Positions 11,806-23,186 of a DNA stretch of 64,000 bases are shown piece after piece. Numbering within the stretch: the first letter of the stretch is position 1; every line of letters starts with the position of its first letter. The translations under genes were made by a program, and so were the position numbers. The stretch is from Branchinecta lynchi (Eukaryota; Arthropoda; Branchiopoda; Anostraca; Branchinectidae), in the NCBI GenBank assembly GCA_023053575.1, contig JAKZAP010000021.1:16306212-16370211 (forward strand). Direction: 5' to 3'. The notes below the pieces were generated by a model. The model was not told the DNA's origin. It was given only the letters and a program-made list of their open reading frames with translations, and did no database searches.

Positions 11806-12854
11806 CAAGACAAAGGTTTCGATGGGATTTGAAAAATCGAATATTTATTGGACTTCTTGATCCAGACAATAGAGTCTTGTAGATTTCCGGTCTTCACTAG
11901 ACTCCTTTAACATTTTGCTATTTATCCATAATCAACCGCTTAAATATGTAAAAAAAACTTGTTAGACTACCGTTTTTGTGTTTTTGACAACTTAGCCTGC
12001 GGCCAAACAACTAATCAGATGAGAAAACCAAGTTCAGATATGGATTCAGCATGAATGTTCACTCCAGTATGTGATCTCTGATCGACGAAGGAAAATTATT
12101 TTGCTTTGACCAACTTTCTCGTATTTTAGCAGTACGGTATTCCGGCGAACTGCATGCAGAGCAAAAGAGCTGGTGACATTTGAGAGGCTAACCTTTCGAT
12201 CCAAATTTCGGGGTTTTAGCAAATTTTGCCACTTTATCCGCCAAGGAAATAGAGATAAAAATCAGCGTGTCTCCGTACCCCGATTCCAAATCTTAATCGA
12301 CTTAAGAAACAACCTTGAGCTCTCGTCAAATTTCCAGTTCCGGACGGATTCCGGGTGAACCATTTGTCCGGCAAGAAAATAAAGTTCAGATAAGGGTTCA
12401 GCGCGCCTCTTAACCCTTAATCTCATTAGCCTAAAAATAATTAAAATAATTAATAAACCTTGAATTAGTTTCTAATTGAACTTATACTTTTCACAAATTT
12501 TCCGTTTTTTGACGGATTCCAGGTGAACTATTTGTTCGGCGAGAAAAATAAATTTCATGTTCGGAATCAACATGTCTCCTTAACCCTAAACTGACTATCT
12601 CATTAGCTTAAAATTCGCCCCTTTATGTGAAACCCCTCCCACACCCTTAACTATATAGCTATGGGTATGGGGCTCATCGACGAACTTGACCTGTATTTTG
12701 ACCCAAAGGATCCTCGCACGAAGTTTGAACAAAATATCTCAGTCCCTTCGAGAGTTATCGTGCTAACAGACAAATGGATGGACGGACAATTTTACGAAGT
12801 CATAGGTATCCCGTCTCATAGGTATCCCGTCACTTACTTTTTAGGATCCCAAAA
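11806..12854 (+). repeat. GGGATCCC-family element, copy 4 (diverged, full-length)
   Basis: Start and end are both recognisable but both GGATCC motifs are mutated (GGGATTTG at left, AGGATCCC at right). A 96-codon open frame at 12661-12951 lies within the right end and is a repeat by-product. Confidence 0.75.
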
Positions 12855-13762
12855 CAAACTAAATTTCTTGTGTTTTGCTTTCCATTTCCGAGATTGCATT
12901 TCGGAAATTAAAGAGGATCCGGTCCGGCCAGTACCTCTATCTTCCCATTGATCTATGAAGCGGTCAGGTCTTGTTGACGAGTGTCCTTAGATGTAATTAT
13001 TGCATTGTAGAAATAGTCCTAGTTTGATTTGCATCGCAAGAACTATTGATTCCTCGCAAAAGAGCACGACAGCAAAATCTCTTTGTCGGCGGTTTCTCTG
13101 TCTTTCGTAATTGTTCTCCGTCAGTTGAGTTGTAATTTAAGAGGTTCGTTGACGAACAATATATATATAGTTTTTACACCACAACGTGACGGTTTGTAAA
13201 GTTTAATCTGCTATTGTAGTCGTGATGTAGTCTAAGTGAAAGGAAGAGCTGATTGATCATAGAACAGGGAACTTTTTGCAACACGCTCTGCTATTGTTGA
13301 AAATTTCTAGCTCACTTGAAGTCATGGCCGGAATAGCGCATTTCTACGCCCTAGGTGAAAGCAAATAAATTATTTAATTATATTTTTTATTTCAAAAGAT
13401 TGCCGGCTGTCAACGGGTATCCTATTACTCAGTTTCATAAACATATTGTTTAAGCACACGTCGTACTTACTTATGGCAGTGCAGTTGAAGTATGCTTATG
13501 TGAACGTTTGTTGACAGTGGACTTTGCCATTTTGATGCACTTGCTGTGTCTAAAGCTTACTACCAGTTAGCCAAAGTAGGTAATTAGGGGCATCTGGAAA
13601 CACCTGTAGAGGTATTTCGGATCTTCATTTTACCATTTAGCGCAAAACTGCACTGTTCACATTAAGGTAACTGTTCACATAAGCATACATCTACTGTAAT
13701 CCATTCTACTTCCGTAGTATTTCCATCCACTATTGCTCCAGAGTTTCTTCATTTCGTAGTGT
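12855..13762. other. Intron 1, no repeat family recognised
   Basis: Apparently low-copy sequence without coding signal; a short TA run lies at about 13162. Confidence 0.45.
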
Positions 13763-13963
13763 ATGATCTCCGTGTTCAATACACTGATTATCATCACGTT
13801 GTTTCTCTTTGCATGCCTTGTCATGCGCCCGATAATTGTTTCCGAGGAGCTTTTCGGAGGCCGGTTGCGCAAATTTTATCAAAGATTGTCATCTAAGGCA
13901 AAGGACATGGAAAGAGGCAAAAATAGACGAAGCCGTGTGAAATTTTCTGTAAGCATAGCTTAG
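13763..13963 (+). CDS. Possible small membrane or secreted protein ORF, unassigned
   Basis: A 66-codon frame begins MISVFNTLIIITLFLFACLV, a convincing hydrophobic segment at residues 5-24, followed by a basic tail rich in Arg, Lys and Ser (KAKDMERGKNRRSRVK). A donor-like GTAAGC lies at 13950, so the end may be an exon border rather than a stop. The position is within intron 1 of the CDR2-like gene in an area where I see no repeat family. I recognise no homologue. A hydrophobic run can arise by chance in AT-rich DNA. Confidence 0.2.
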   Translation: MISVFNTLIIITLFLFACLVMRPIIVSEELFGGRLRKFYQRLSSKAKDMERGKNRRSRVKFSVSIA

Positions 13964-14260
13964 TTGTAAAGTGAAACGCCCTGTAGCCTAGCAGTGTCCG
14001 AAGTTTCATAACAGATAACAGAAGAATGCGTGGTTTCAGCAGATAACACTGGAGATTTAGTCTGTTGTGATTTCGAAAGCGTAATGCATTAAATTTTATC
14101 TTATGCATAACAAGCATTACAACATCTGCTGAGCTTGCCGCTATCGTGAAGACAGACAAAGAAGTCAGCAGATGCTTTCTTGGCGGTTTTTCGGCACTTC
14201 CCGGTAGCTTGTTATGCATAACATCTAATGCATAAGTTTTCAGAAAAACATATTTCATCG

Positions 14261-14353
14261 TATTTGACGGTGCAAAACGGATAAGTCAGCTACATTTTAT
14301 AAGAGCTATATTTCGGCCCTTCTTGGCAAGGGTCCTCTTCAGGCTCAAGCCGC
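14261..14353 (-). mobile_element. Foldback family A, single arm with hammerhead core
   Basis: One arm of the family: on the plus strand TTTGACGGTGCAAAACGGAT, AAGTCAGCTACATTTTATAA and GAGCTATATTTCGGCCC. The hammerhead-type core is on the minus strand. The opposite arm is missing. Confidence 0.7.
14303..14346 (-). ncRNA. Hammerhead-ribozyme-like motif (family A)
   Basis: On the minus strand: GAGC, CTGAAGA, GGACCC...GGGCC hairpin, GAAA, TATA, GCTC. GAGC and GCTC pair as stem I, and the G and C next to the two boxes form the conserved 10.1-11.1 pair. The presumed cleavage site is after ATA. Stem III is only the self-complementary AUAU, so it would work best as a dimer. Confidence 0.5.
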
Positions 14354-14630
14354 ACAAGCTGAAAAATGATCATTTTCCATTTAGTCCTTCAGCCCAAGCA
14401 ATTAAATCCCCAAAAGCAATTAAATACACAAGAAAAGGAAAACTTGGGTGGAAGGCACTACGCCTCCACCAAGAATTGCACACAGTCTTCGATAAGGTTG
14501 GGGCGAACCCACAAAATGCCTCCCCCCTCCCCAAATCACCGAACAGGTAAAGAGAGACGCTGCTGTTGATTTATAATTTTCCGATTAACATGAGCTAGTT
14601 TATTTTTTGAAACATAAGCACTTTGCACTA

Positions 14631-14784
14631 CACTGTAAAGGTTTCTCCGAATAAGGATGTAGTATTTTCTACTGGGATTAATCTTATCACTACTGGGATA
14701 AGATTAATCGAATTGGGGGTAATCTTATCTCAATAAAGACAAGATTAATCCCAGTAGTGAATACTGCAAGATTTTTTTACAGTG
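14631..14784. mobile_element. TA-flanked MITE (CACTGTAAA), copy 2
   Basis: A 154-base element starting CACTGTAAAGG and ending TTTTTTACAGTG, with TA on both sides (14629-14630 and 14785-14786). Its interior is palindromic around GGGATTAATCTTATC-type sequence. TA duplication and short inverted ends suggest the Tc1/mariner superfamily. Confidence 0.8.
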
Positions 14785-14927
14785 TAGTTATTATACATAT
14801 ATATATTTTATATATTTTGAAACGCACGTACGGTAATACAATCTTTATAATCTTTGAACCATACTATACTTTCAGTTGAAGATTACAGTAGCCTACTATG
14901 CTACATGACCTGCTAGATACAAAAAAT

Positions 14928-16454
14928 AACAAGAGCTAGAAGCTCAAATGGCACTTGCAAGGGTAGATAAGAGGACGAAAGTAGGAATTTCCGAATTCGT
15001 GAGTTTGTTTTGATCATTTGTGAGCAAAATCCTTGAGGTAAGAATAATCATGGACCCTTGGAAATCACGGCAAAATATCGTTTGGTTGAAAGTATTTTAA
15101 ATAATATGTACATGAAGGCGTATATTATGAGAAATCCTATTCGCCTGTAACTGCAAATTTGCAGGTAATTTGCAGGTAACGGATACGTCAGCTACGATTC
15201 TTCAAGTAATATATACAACGGATACGTCAGCTACGATTCTTCATCAGTGATGACGTATCCATTTATATATTACTTGAATATATGTTTCAAAGTCAGCTTA
15301 GGCTCAAAGAATATTTAAGTATTTTAGTTTTGCACTTGGCTGTGATACGCACTTCAAGGGAAAATCATCTGTAATCAAAACAATTGCGCCAAAAATGATT
15401 CTGGGCCCTTTACGATCATGAATATACATGGTTTGTTCAAAAGTATTTTGATTCTTTTCGGATTAGATGCGCACTTTAAGGGTGCTAGAAATTCATTTCT
15501 AAGCAAAACCTTTGAGGCAAAAATGATCATGGGCTCATGGTGATCATGAAATGTATATTTTGTTTTGTCCATTGCTCTTAAGATAAGTACTTTAAATGAT
15601 GTTCCGATCTAGGAAGTGAAAATTTTGTCAAGTCTCTAATTTTCAAGCTAAGTTTAATCGTCATAGCACATCTGGAAGTACCTTAAATCGCGATCATCGG
15701 AATTCCTCACCCCTCCAACTCCCCCCAGAGTGCCTGAATCCGGTCCTCTTCTGTCACTGATGTATCTAAAGCGTATGCTTGCTCTTCACACCACGTGTCA
15801 TCCCAATCGCTACACTCTAGGTGTGTCACAAAATTTTAGCTCATCCCCCCCCCTACCCCCACATTCCAAATATAAAGTTCATTAAGATCCGATCACCCGT
15901 TCAAAAGTTGGACACTTCTAAAGAGTCCAGATTCCTCCTGCCTCCAATTCCCCCACGATGGTCAAATCGGAGAAAAGATTTTTCTTAAGTTAAAATGGTC
16001 GAGTCCCTGATATGCCTGCCAAGTTTCATCGTCCTAGCACATGTGGAAGCATCTGAGCTCAGGGTCACCGCACTTTTTGAACCCTCCCTTCAACTCCCCC
16101 CATAATACCCGGATCTGGTACGGTCTGAACATGTCACACGATCTCCCCCCCCCTCCTTCAGCTACCCCCAAAGTCTCCGGATCCGTTCCGTACTTAAAGT
16201 GAAATACGAGGATTTTCCAAATATCAAGTTTCATTAAGATCCGATTACCCATTCAAAAAATAGACATACGTCAATATTCCTGATTCCCCTTCCTCCACTC
16301 CCCCAGTCTGTTTGGATCTGGGAAGTGACCATTTCCAAGTTAGTTTGGTCGGGTCCTTAATACCTGCCAAGTTTCGTCGTCCTAGTAAATCTGGAACTCG
16401 TGATCATCGGACTGACCGACGACCGACAGACAGACCGATGGAAAAGTGATCGGC
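14928..16454 (-). repeat. CAAGTGCCAT-family element, copy 1
   Basis: A 1.5-kb minus-strand copy. The end at 14928 carries the hairpin GAGCTTCTAGCTC (reverse complement) followed by TTGTT; the other end carries the phrase CGATCACTTTTCC plus CGGTCTGTC-type repeats. Internal units repeat the phrase GAAACTTGATATTTGGAAA with C-rich runs. A foldback-derived fragment lies inside at 15172-15320. Confidence 0.7.
15172..15320. mobile_element. Foldback family B, rearranged copy
   Basis: It carries GGATACGTCAGCTACGATTC twice in a row and the outer end TTTCAAAGTCAGCTTAGGCT then CAAAGAATATTTAAG. The hammerhead segment is deleted. It is nested in a CAAGTGCCAT-family element. Confidence 0.6.
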
Positions 16455-16600
16455 ATAATAATAATAATAATAATCTGTATTTAAAGCCAAAGGCCATATA
16501 CATGAACAAGTTATACACTAATTAACCAACTAAATTGTCACTTTGCCGGAAGGCAAATGACATAATAAGGTTGTTTTTCTACTGCATATACTCCTCCTCC
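16455..16600 (-). mobile_element. LINE 3' tail with (ATT)n
   Basis: On the minus strand the sequence ends with GGCCTTTGGCTTTAAATACA and an ATT microsatellite, a relative of the tails at 32283 and 55777. It abuts the end of the 1.5-kb CAAGTGCCAT-family copy at 14928-16454. Confidence 0.45.
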
Positions 16601-17412
16601 CCGACTGCTTCGCCTTAGGCCATGGCCTAGGCTGGCGTAATGGGAATGGGAATGGGAGTCGGCTTGCAGTGATAAGCAATTTGATTTTCATGCTAACAAA
16701 ATGTTCGCACTAGAAAAATTTGATTTTGAGGCGGAACGTTTTGAGCCTTTTTGTTGTTGTTGTTATTTCTTTCTTGTGGTTTCCTTTGACTGGCTACCCA
16801 GACATTATCTTGTTTTGGGAGGAATAAGTGTAAAGTCACGGTGGTGAAGATTCAATACAAGTTAGTCCTTCTGAGACAGGGGTTCTTACTCTCCACCACC
16901 CAGTATAAACTTATTCCCGGCACCTTTCCGGCACTGGCACCCAGTGTGCACGGGTTCAGGGGGTGAGCATCCCCTCACTTCTGATTAGGTTGATCCTTGT
17001 GCTCACCCTTGGTTTTGCTTACTTTGGTAGGACGTTTGGGAGGGAACCGCGTAGGAGGAGCAGCATCTTTTCTGTTTCCTTTCGTATCAACTTTAAACTT
17101 CACAAATTTAATCTCCATTACTGGTTCAAACTATTCTATAAATTTCCAAGTATCAATCCAGAATTTTTTTTAATAATTTCTGTTTGTGACCATGTTTTCA
17201 TTAATAATGTGTATGTACTTCTTTTTTCATCCGCAAATCATCACTACCACACGTAAGAATTCCAACTCCAGCCAAATTACTACAAATGAAACGACGAAAA
17301 CTACAAATACGTTTCTAAATCCAAACTTTCAAGCTACAGTGTTTACTTTAAAAAAAATTTAAAAATAAGAAATATACTATTTTTAACTTTTTATACTATT
17401 TTTAACTTTTCT

Positions 17413-17505
17413 TGGAACTCAGTTCCAGAGAGCATTCTGGGGGCTGAGCACCTGGGGTTATTTAAAAATAAATTGAAAAAGTATTTGTTAGGCCAAGGTT
17501 CATAG
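17413..17505 (+). pseudogene. Non-LTR retrotransposon RT C-terminus, 5'-truncated
   Basis: The frame reads WNSVPESILGAEHLGLFKNK then LKKYLLGQGS and a stop. This matches the generic C-terminus of jockey/CR1-type reverse transcriptases, where a WN-S-[LV]-P motif is followed by an F-K-x-x-L-x-x-[YH]-L helix. Upstream sequence is AT-rich and lost. The remainder to about 17740 looks like the 3' UTR, ending in GTGCAAATAAATTTAACTG. It is a dead 3' fragment. Confidence 0.6.
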
Positions 17506-18249
17506 TTTTTTTCTATTTCCTTATTATTTTCCTTTTTTCTCATTATTATTATTAAATGAGTTGATGAGAGATTGGTTATTTATTTTTTATTTTAGTATTC
17601 TTTTTTATGTTTTGTTTCTAGTTGATTAGCTAGGAAATGAGTTTATGCACCGACCCGAAGTGCTTTTTTGTACCTTTCTTGGGGTGGGTACTGGCATCAT
17701 AGTTAAATGTATTTGGTTGTGCAAATAAATTTAACTGAACTTACTCTACTCAAGCTTGAAAATTTCTTTTGCTAGTAAGATTTAGGCAAGGGCACCCCAT
17801 TCCCCGATTTGTGAATAATGGGAAAATAATTTTGATGAACAAAGTATTGTGTCCAACGTTTGCTTTCTCTCACAGGAAGATATTATGATTGGCACTTTTA
17901 ACCTGTAATCTATCTTTCCTTCTCCGATAATTAAGTTTTAAAATATATTTTAAATAGGAAGGTCAGGGCTAGCTTCCGAATTAGGCTCTAGAATCATTTC
18001 CGATAATAATTGGGCGTGTCTTGGGAAATCGTGCGAATATGATTGTTCGATTCGTGATTTGCCTTCTGCTCGAAGAAAAGGTTTAGAAGGTCAATGAGGT
18101 ATGACGTATTCTGACTGTCTACTTAACCCCGATGATCTTTATTTTTCAGCGCAGTCTTATCACAGAGAAATAAGGCTTTTTTATTCATTTGATTTAGTAG
18201 TCCTTCTCTATTCTTCATTTATTAAAATTTAACTGAAGACAGCATGTTG

Positions 18250-19001
18250 TTGGGATACCTATGACGTCGCAAAAGTTGCCCGGCTTTTTCCGTCCCTCCG
18301 TCCATCTCTCTGCACGATAACTTTTGGTGGGAATGAGATATTTTGAAGAAACTTGGTATTAGGATTCTTCGGGTCAAGGGAAAGGCCTAGTGCGTAGATT
18401 TGCTCGGTAGTCTTACATTTAGGGGTGGGGGATAGGATTTCAGTTAAGGGACCAACAAAATGTTTTAAAACAGCCAAGAAGACATGGCGAACACGATTAT
18501 GAAAACCACTTTCTCTACGGATAAGTAGTTTGCCCGGAATCCGGTCAAAACCAGGAAGCTTGTAAAAAGTAAAAGTATTATTTCAAGTTCATTAAATGTT
18601 TGATTGAGGAGTAAGAAGACATGCTTGGTTTTATTTGAAGTTGACTGGATGTTCGATGTAAGGATAAGGAGATACAGTGAATTCGTTTATGAGTTTTCTT
18701 TATTTGCCGGACAAGCAGTTCGCGTAGGATTCGGCCGAAACCGGAATTTTTCAGAAGTAAAGCAAGAAGTTTCGATCAGGTTCGTCAAAATAGATATCAC
18801 TTATGGGGTAAACTCAGATGCTGAAATCATATCAGAATTTTGTTTTCTCAGATAATTAGCCATTTGGAATTAACCTGTTTCTAAATTTTAATAGTAAAAA
18901 TGTTCAAGGAGTCCACGCAAAGACTGAATCTGGCGAAGACAAGACCCAATTGTCTGTATCAAACATTAAATTTTTGAGATCCTATCGAAACCTTTGATGT
19001 T
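18250..19001 (-). repeat. GGGATCCC-family element, copy 5
   Basis: Minus-strand copy with fewer internal units. Its left-end motif reads GATCCTATCGAAACCTTTGA on the plus strand, and the right-end palindrome is lost. Confidence 0.7.
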
Positions 19002-19109
19002 TGATTCGACATGCGATATTTCAATACACTGAAACATTTTGGCCCATCGGATGGATTTTTTTTTATTTTTTCACCCGATGCTCAAGTAATGACGTTCAGA
19101 ATGCGCGTT

Positions 19110-19915
19110 GCTTGCAGGACAAACCAAAATTCATCGAGACACGGAAATTCGAATTTGAAAACAAATCTGCATTTGCAGGATTAAAGACGCTAAACGCGGA
19201 TAGGTCTCGGTGGACAAAGACTCTTGCAAGGAATCTGTGATCTTTAGTTTATTTTTTGACAATGGCTTACCTTTGTAGTTGGCAAATAATTTCAAGCATA
19301 GGGGGACATGCGCAAAGAGGTTTCATAAACCGAAAGATTTAAGTTCGCTGGATGAAATCATTTATGATTTGCCATCATAAACTGCCTTGCGTTTGTGCAG
19401 AGTATACCCTCTAAATGCGAGAACAGGTTTCGGGTTCTTTATAACAATTCCTTCCGGTGGCTTCATGGTCTTCCCTGGAATTGCAGTGCCTCTGGTATGT
19501 TTGCTGGTGGTGGTCTACCTTCGTTTGGGGAGCTTAAGAGGAAAGCTGTGTTTTCGGTTCAGTCTAGGATCCTCACCTCGACTAATCCGCTCCTTTTGGT
19601 GCTTTCTGGGCCTTACTTTAGGCTCTCTCTTCCGCTGTGGAAGGAGTGGACACATGTGCTTTATGCGGTCCCGGCGGAGAGTTAATTCTTTGCTGTTGTT
19701 TTTGCTTTTATGTTGTTGTTATCGTTATTTTTGTGTGTGGCCCTTGTTGGTCGTTGAAGAAATAAAATAAATAAATAAATATTTATTTGTCGACGGTGGG
19801 CAAGCCGAGTAACGCATTGTATTGGATTTTCAGGCCTATTAAAGTAATTACGTGATATGTAGCTAGACTGTCGGGTCTGAGCCCCTTTTCTGTTAACATT
19901 TAAGTTGTTGGACCT
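19110..19915 (+). repeat. Dispersed repeat X, copy split by a LINE
   Basis: AAATTCATCGAGACACGGAA and GCATTTGCAGGATTAAAGAC (19130-19330) plus AGCTAGACTGTCGGGTCTGA (19795-19915) both recur in inverse orientation and the same order at 28725-29060. The LINE copy at 19384-19781 lies between them here only. Confidence 0.6.
19384..19781 (+). mobile_element. LINE 3' end (RT C-terminus plus UTR), copy 1 of an inverted pair
   Basis: The frame ending at 19685 encodes a reverse-transcriptase C-terminus with LYNNSFRWLHGLPWNCSASG, a jockey/CR1-type feature. A T-rich 3' UTR with GTT repeats follows and ends in the (AAAT)n tail typical of LINE insertions. It is 5'-truncated to about 400 bases. A near-identical inverted copy lies at 23187-23590. 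It interrupts an older dispersed repeat whose halves lie at 19110-19330 and 19795-19915. Confidence 0.75.
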
Positions 19916-20328
19916 TTGAGAAAAGATTAACCCTGCATTGCTTTCGGGCGGTGGCCTTCCCAAAGAGCGTAGGAAATCTTCCTTTCGACCCAGACAAGGA
20001 AACTTGCTTCTGACTATCCGCTTCGTACTTTCGTCAACCTCCGCGAAAGTGGAGCGCAGTGCAGCAAATTCTCCATTACTTCCGGCCGAAAATTGGCGAA
20101 AGACGGCAACAAATTTTCGGTATAGAATTGATGATCGTGATGGAAGTCTTGGTAGGGATTCCAGATGGTATGTTTTCACCATTAAAATAGCTAGATATTA
20201 AAAGGTTTATCTATTGCACTTTCGAATGTTCTATTTGCACGTCACCCAGAATTAATAAAGGGTTATGTTGTTTATTTTTCATGTATCTGCCTTCCGCCGT
20301 TGGCGCTTAGCTTAAATAAAATTCTATA

Positions 20329-20748
20329 TTATCTTATTATACTTTCGAACGTCCTTTTTGAAAGTCGCCCGTAACTAACTTCTTCCGTATCTGGTCGTTG
20401 CCTGTCGTTTCGGTAGTTGTGCCAAAAGTCCATGCGTGTTTGTACGATATTTTGCAATAACTGTGGTTTGTTGTAAATTGACCAAGACTTGTGTTTGTAA
20501 AAATCGGAAGGGATCCGTATTCGCTCTTCGTTGCGCGGCCTATATTTTGCCATGCTTCTGGCCTGCCGTTTCGGCTTTGGGCAAGCCGACTGCCTCTTCC
20601 TCCCTGCCGTTGGGTTGCCTCTTTCACAGCGAATCCTCCGTTTCCAGGTTGTTTCCCCATCATGCTCAATTCCCGCCCGTACCACTAAAGCTTCGCAGTC
20701 GTCCACATTGCAGAATTTGCAGCCCTGCAGCCCAACATAAATTAAACC
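20329..20748 (-). CDS. Unassigned minus-strand ORF next to a MITE
   Basis: A minus-strand frame of about 140 codons, basic and free of repeats, in a relatively GC-rich patch. A TA-flanked MITE begins at 20752, just outside the apparent start. Plus-strand frames are also open here, so this may reflect composition. No family recognised. Confidence 0.2.
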   Translation of the reverse strand, partial: GLIYVGLQGCKFCNVDDCEALVVRAGIEHDGETTWKRRIRCERGNPTAGRKRQSACPKPKRQARSMAKYRPRNEERIRIPSDFYKHKSWSIYNKPQLLQNIVQTRMDFWHNYRNDRQRPDTEEVSYGRLSKRTFESIIR

Positions 20749-20751
20749 ATA

Positions 20752-20909
20752 CACTGTAAAAACAAATCTTGCAGTATTTGCTACTGGGATTAATCTTGTC
20801 TTTATTCAGATAAGATTATCCCTAATTCGGATTAATGTTATCCCAATAGGGATAAGATTAACTCCAGTAGCAAATACTGCATCCTTATTCGGAGACACTT
20901 TTTACAGTG
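20752..20909. mobile_element. TA-flanked MITE (CACTGTAAA), copy 3
   Basis: A 158-base element inserted in the opposite orientation to copy 2, with perfect TA duplication at 20750-20751 and 20910-20911. Terminal CACTGTAAAAA and TTTTTACAGTG are intact. Confidence 0.82.
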
Positions 20910-20911
20910 TA

Positions 20912-22148
20912 GGTCTTACACTTTTAACAATAAGTTTTGTCAATCCCAGAAAACTCTAATTTCAGCCAAACGAAAAGTGGGGTTACTCACTCTCCGCCAG
21001 CTGGTCTAGCCTACACCTCGGTGTGCCGTCACGCCACCACCCCACGTGGTGTACATCGTTTCCGGTAGTGAGGAACCCTCGATGCGGGCCAGGGAGAACA
21101 GGCAGAAGAGGGTTTGCACTGATGATTATTTGCGGAATTTGTCTGTCGCAGTATCAACATCCGCTGTCTCCATGTCTCACTTTTGCGAGGGATATCCACC
21201 CACAGTACATGCAGTACGCAGTACGCCCATTCCGGCACCGGCCGATCTGCACCTCTGCTGGCCATTATTCAGGCGGTTCATCTTTCAAACGCTTCGAAGC
21301 ATGCTGATTTTCATGTTTTAACACAACCGGGTAACGCGACACCGTGCACTTGCTGTACACTAAACTCGAGTTTGGGTAACCCCTCGCCTTTTTGATTTCG
21401 TGATCTCGTCTGTCACCCACGTGGGTTCGGTCCGCGGATGATGACCGTTACTAATTTCGCATTGCGGTTTTGTTTTTGCGGGATTGGATTGACCGAATGT
21501 CGTTGCAGATAGTGTCAGGGATGGATATAATAGAATATATTTTCACAAAAGCCCGAAAACCATGACACAAAATTTATTTGAACACTGGTTTGAATCAACA
21601 TAATAGACAACATGAAAGAAAAAAAAGTATGAATGGCTCTATTGAATAAACAGTTTGTGGTGGCGCAAATCAATCCTGAGGAATTTCCCAAGCATTCTCA
21701 AATTATTAAATTGTCCAGTTTTCAACATCTTAAACATCCACTCTTTCCCAAACACTCTTAGATCGACATAAGGCCGAGAAGAACCAGGAGGTACCATCCA
21801 CGGGTAAATGTAGTGTGCGAGCATTTCAACCCATCTCTGATGGGCATGCTAAAGAAATTTGTGGGACCAATTTATTCCAGTTGTATTATTTTCATAAATA
21901 AAAAAGTAAAAGGGGTAAGTAGCCGCGTGCCTCGTTTCTTAATTTGTTCGGCCCCCTACACTCGCACATAAATGTCTTAATTATCATTTTTACTCCCACT
22001 CATTGGGCAGAATAAAGGACCAGTCTTTCCACGACATTTACCAATAAATTTTTCTCTTTTCTGCAAATGGTAAACCACCACCCGAAAACATGATTCCAGA
22101 AGGAATGGTAAGACGAATCCCTCGGACCAGGTTATCAAGATTTTCAAT
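20912..22148. other. Intron 1, GC-richer then AT-rich, no gene recognised
   Basis: From 21000 to 21450 the sequence is GC-rich and open in several frames on both strands with no family match. The rest is AT-rich. Confidence 0.4.
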
Positions 22149-22156
22149 CGGGTAGC

Positions 22157-22351
22157 CAGGCCCGTATCCAGGAATTTATTTCGGGGGGGGGGGGGGGGGG
22201 GGGGGGGGTGCCTTTCGGGGGGGGGGGGTGCCTGCTGGTCGGATAAAAAAGTACACAAAACACATAGATCAGAGGGAAAAGCAAAATCGTTATTTTTGTA
22301 TGGTTCGGGGGGGGGGGGGTCAACTCCCTAACCCCCCTGGATACGGCCTTG
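22157..22351. mobile_element. hAT-like MITE, copy 2, perfect 8-bp target duplication
   Basis: The element starts CAGGCCCGTATCCAGG and ends CCTGGATACGGCCTTG. It is flanked on both sides by CGGGTAGC (22149-22156 and 22352-22359). Two very long G runs (up to 26 bases) lie inside. It has no coding capacity. Confidence 0.85.
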
Positions 22352-22359
22352 CGGGTAGC

Positions 22360-23186
22360 CCACTGGAATTCTTGCCAGGATTTTCGGCACCGTCATCAGT
22401 GCCGTACAAAAAGGTTTTCTGATGAAAGTGCACAAAATCCGGCCGGGCACACCTGCTCGTCTTTCCGCACCGTAAGTAAGAAATTTATTTTTCACCCGCC
22501 ATTTTGGAAAGTGGAAAATGAAATAAAGAAAACAAATACTAAACACATAAGATAACAAAGATAAAAATACGAATTGCTCTACTAAACAAAGGTTAAGGTT
22601 ATCAAATTATAAACAAAGGTTTCCGTTACAATTTTAGACTGGTGGTGGGACAGAGCATGTTAGCAGTAAAAGAATCATCTCCCCAATTTCTGCCCGTGTT
22701 AGCCCGTTGTTATGGTTGTGGTAAATTGACTGATTGATTGAATAGTAATTTTCCAGTTTAAGAACAGCAAATTGTCTAATTAGATTAACAACCATGAGAA
22801 AATGTACCAATAGCCTACCCCTTCATTTTATACTTAATATTTAATACTTTATTGTAGAACAGATTTTCACAGCATTGGACTGCCGAACTTGCCGTTTTTA
22901 TCGGGTAAATCGTAATAAGGTAATTATATACAATAAGGCAATGGACAGGAAGTGGTCAGTGAAAATAAAACATTAAGCAGTTACAAAATTATAGAGGATA
23001 CATTTGTCACTTATTCGTGACTTCAACAATTGCTGGCACAAAGCTCTTTTTTTACGCTCGGTTCAGTTCTTGCCGGAACTTTTTTGTATAGCCCGAGGTG
23101 ATTGAAGTTTTAGAAACCTTCTCTGGGTTTTGTTCATCTTGTGCTTTTAATTGTTCTTTTTCTTCCTTCATTTGGAACTATTTTGT
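22360..23186. other. Intron 1, no gene recognised
   Basis: Spacer between the hAT-like MITE and the inverted LINE copy; AT-rich, no further structure recognised. Confidence 0.45.

Noticed and set aside
12661..12951. 96-codon frame with TKFEQN-type and SRVIVLTD peptide also seen at 26027-26356 and 18259-18477
   Set aside because: It lies in the right end of the GGGATCCC repeat. The similar peptides come from shared DNA, the frames have no common start, and tetranucleotide repeats interrupt them.
19387..19770. 127-codon frame beginning MRLCRVYPLNARTGFGFF
   Set aside because: It is a frame shadow of the LINE reverse-transcriptase C-terminus that runs in the neighbouring frame.
20436..20759. 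Plus-strand frame opposite the minus-strand ORF at 20329
   Set aside because: It ends in the TA-flanked MITE and has no splice or start support; it was left as a shadow.
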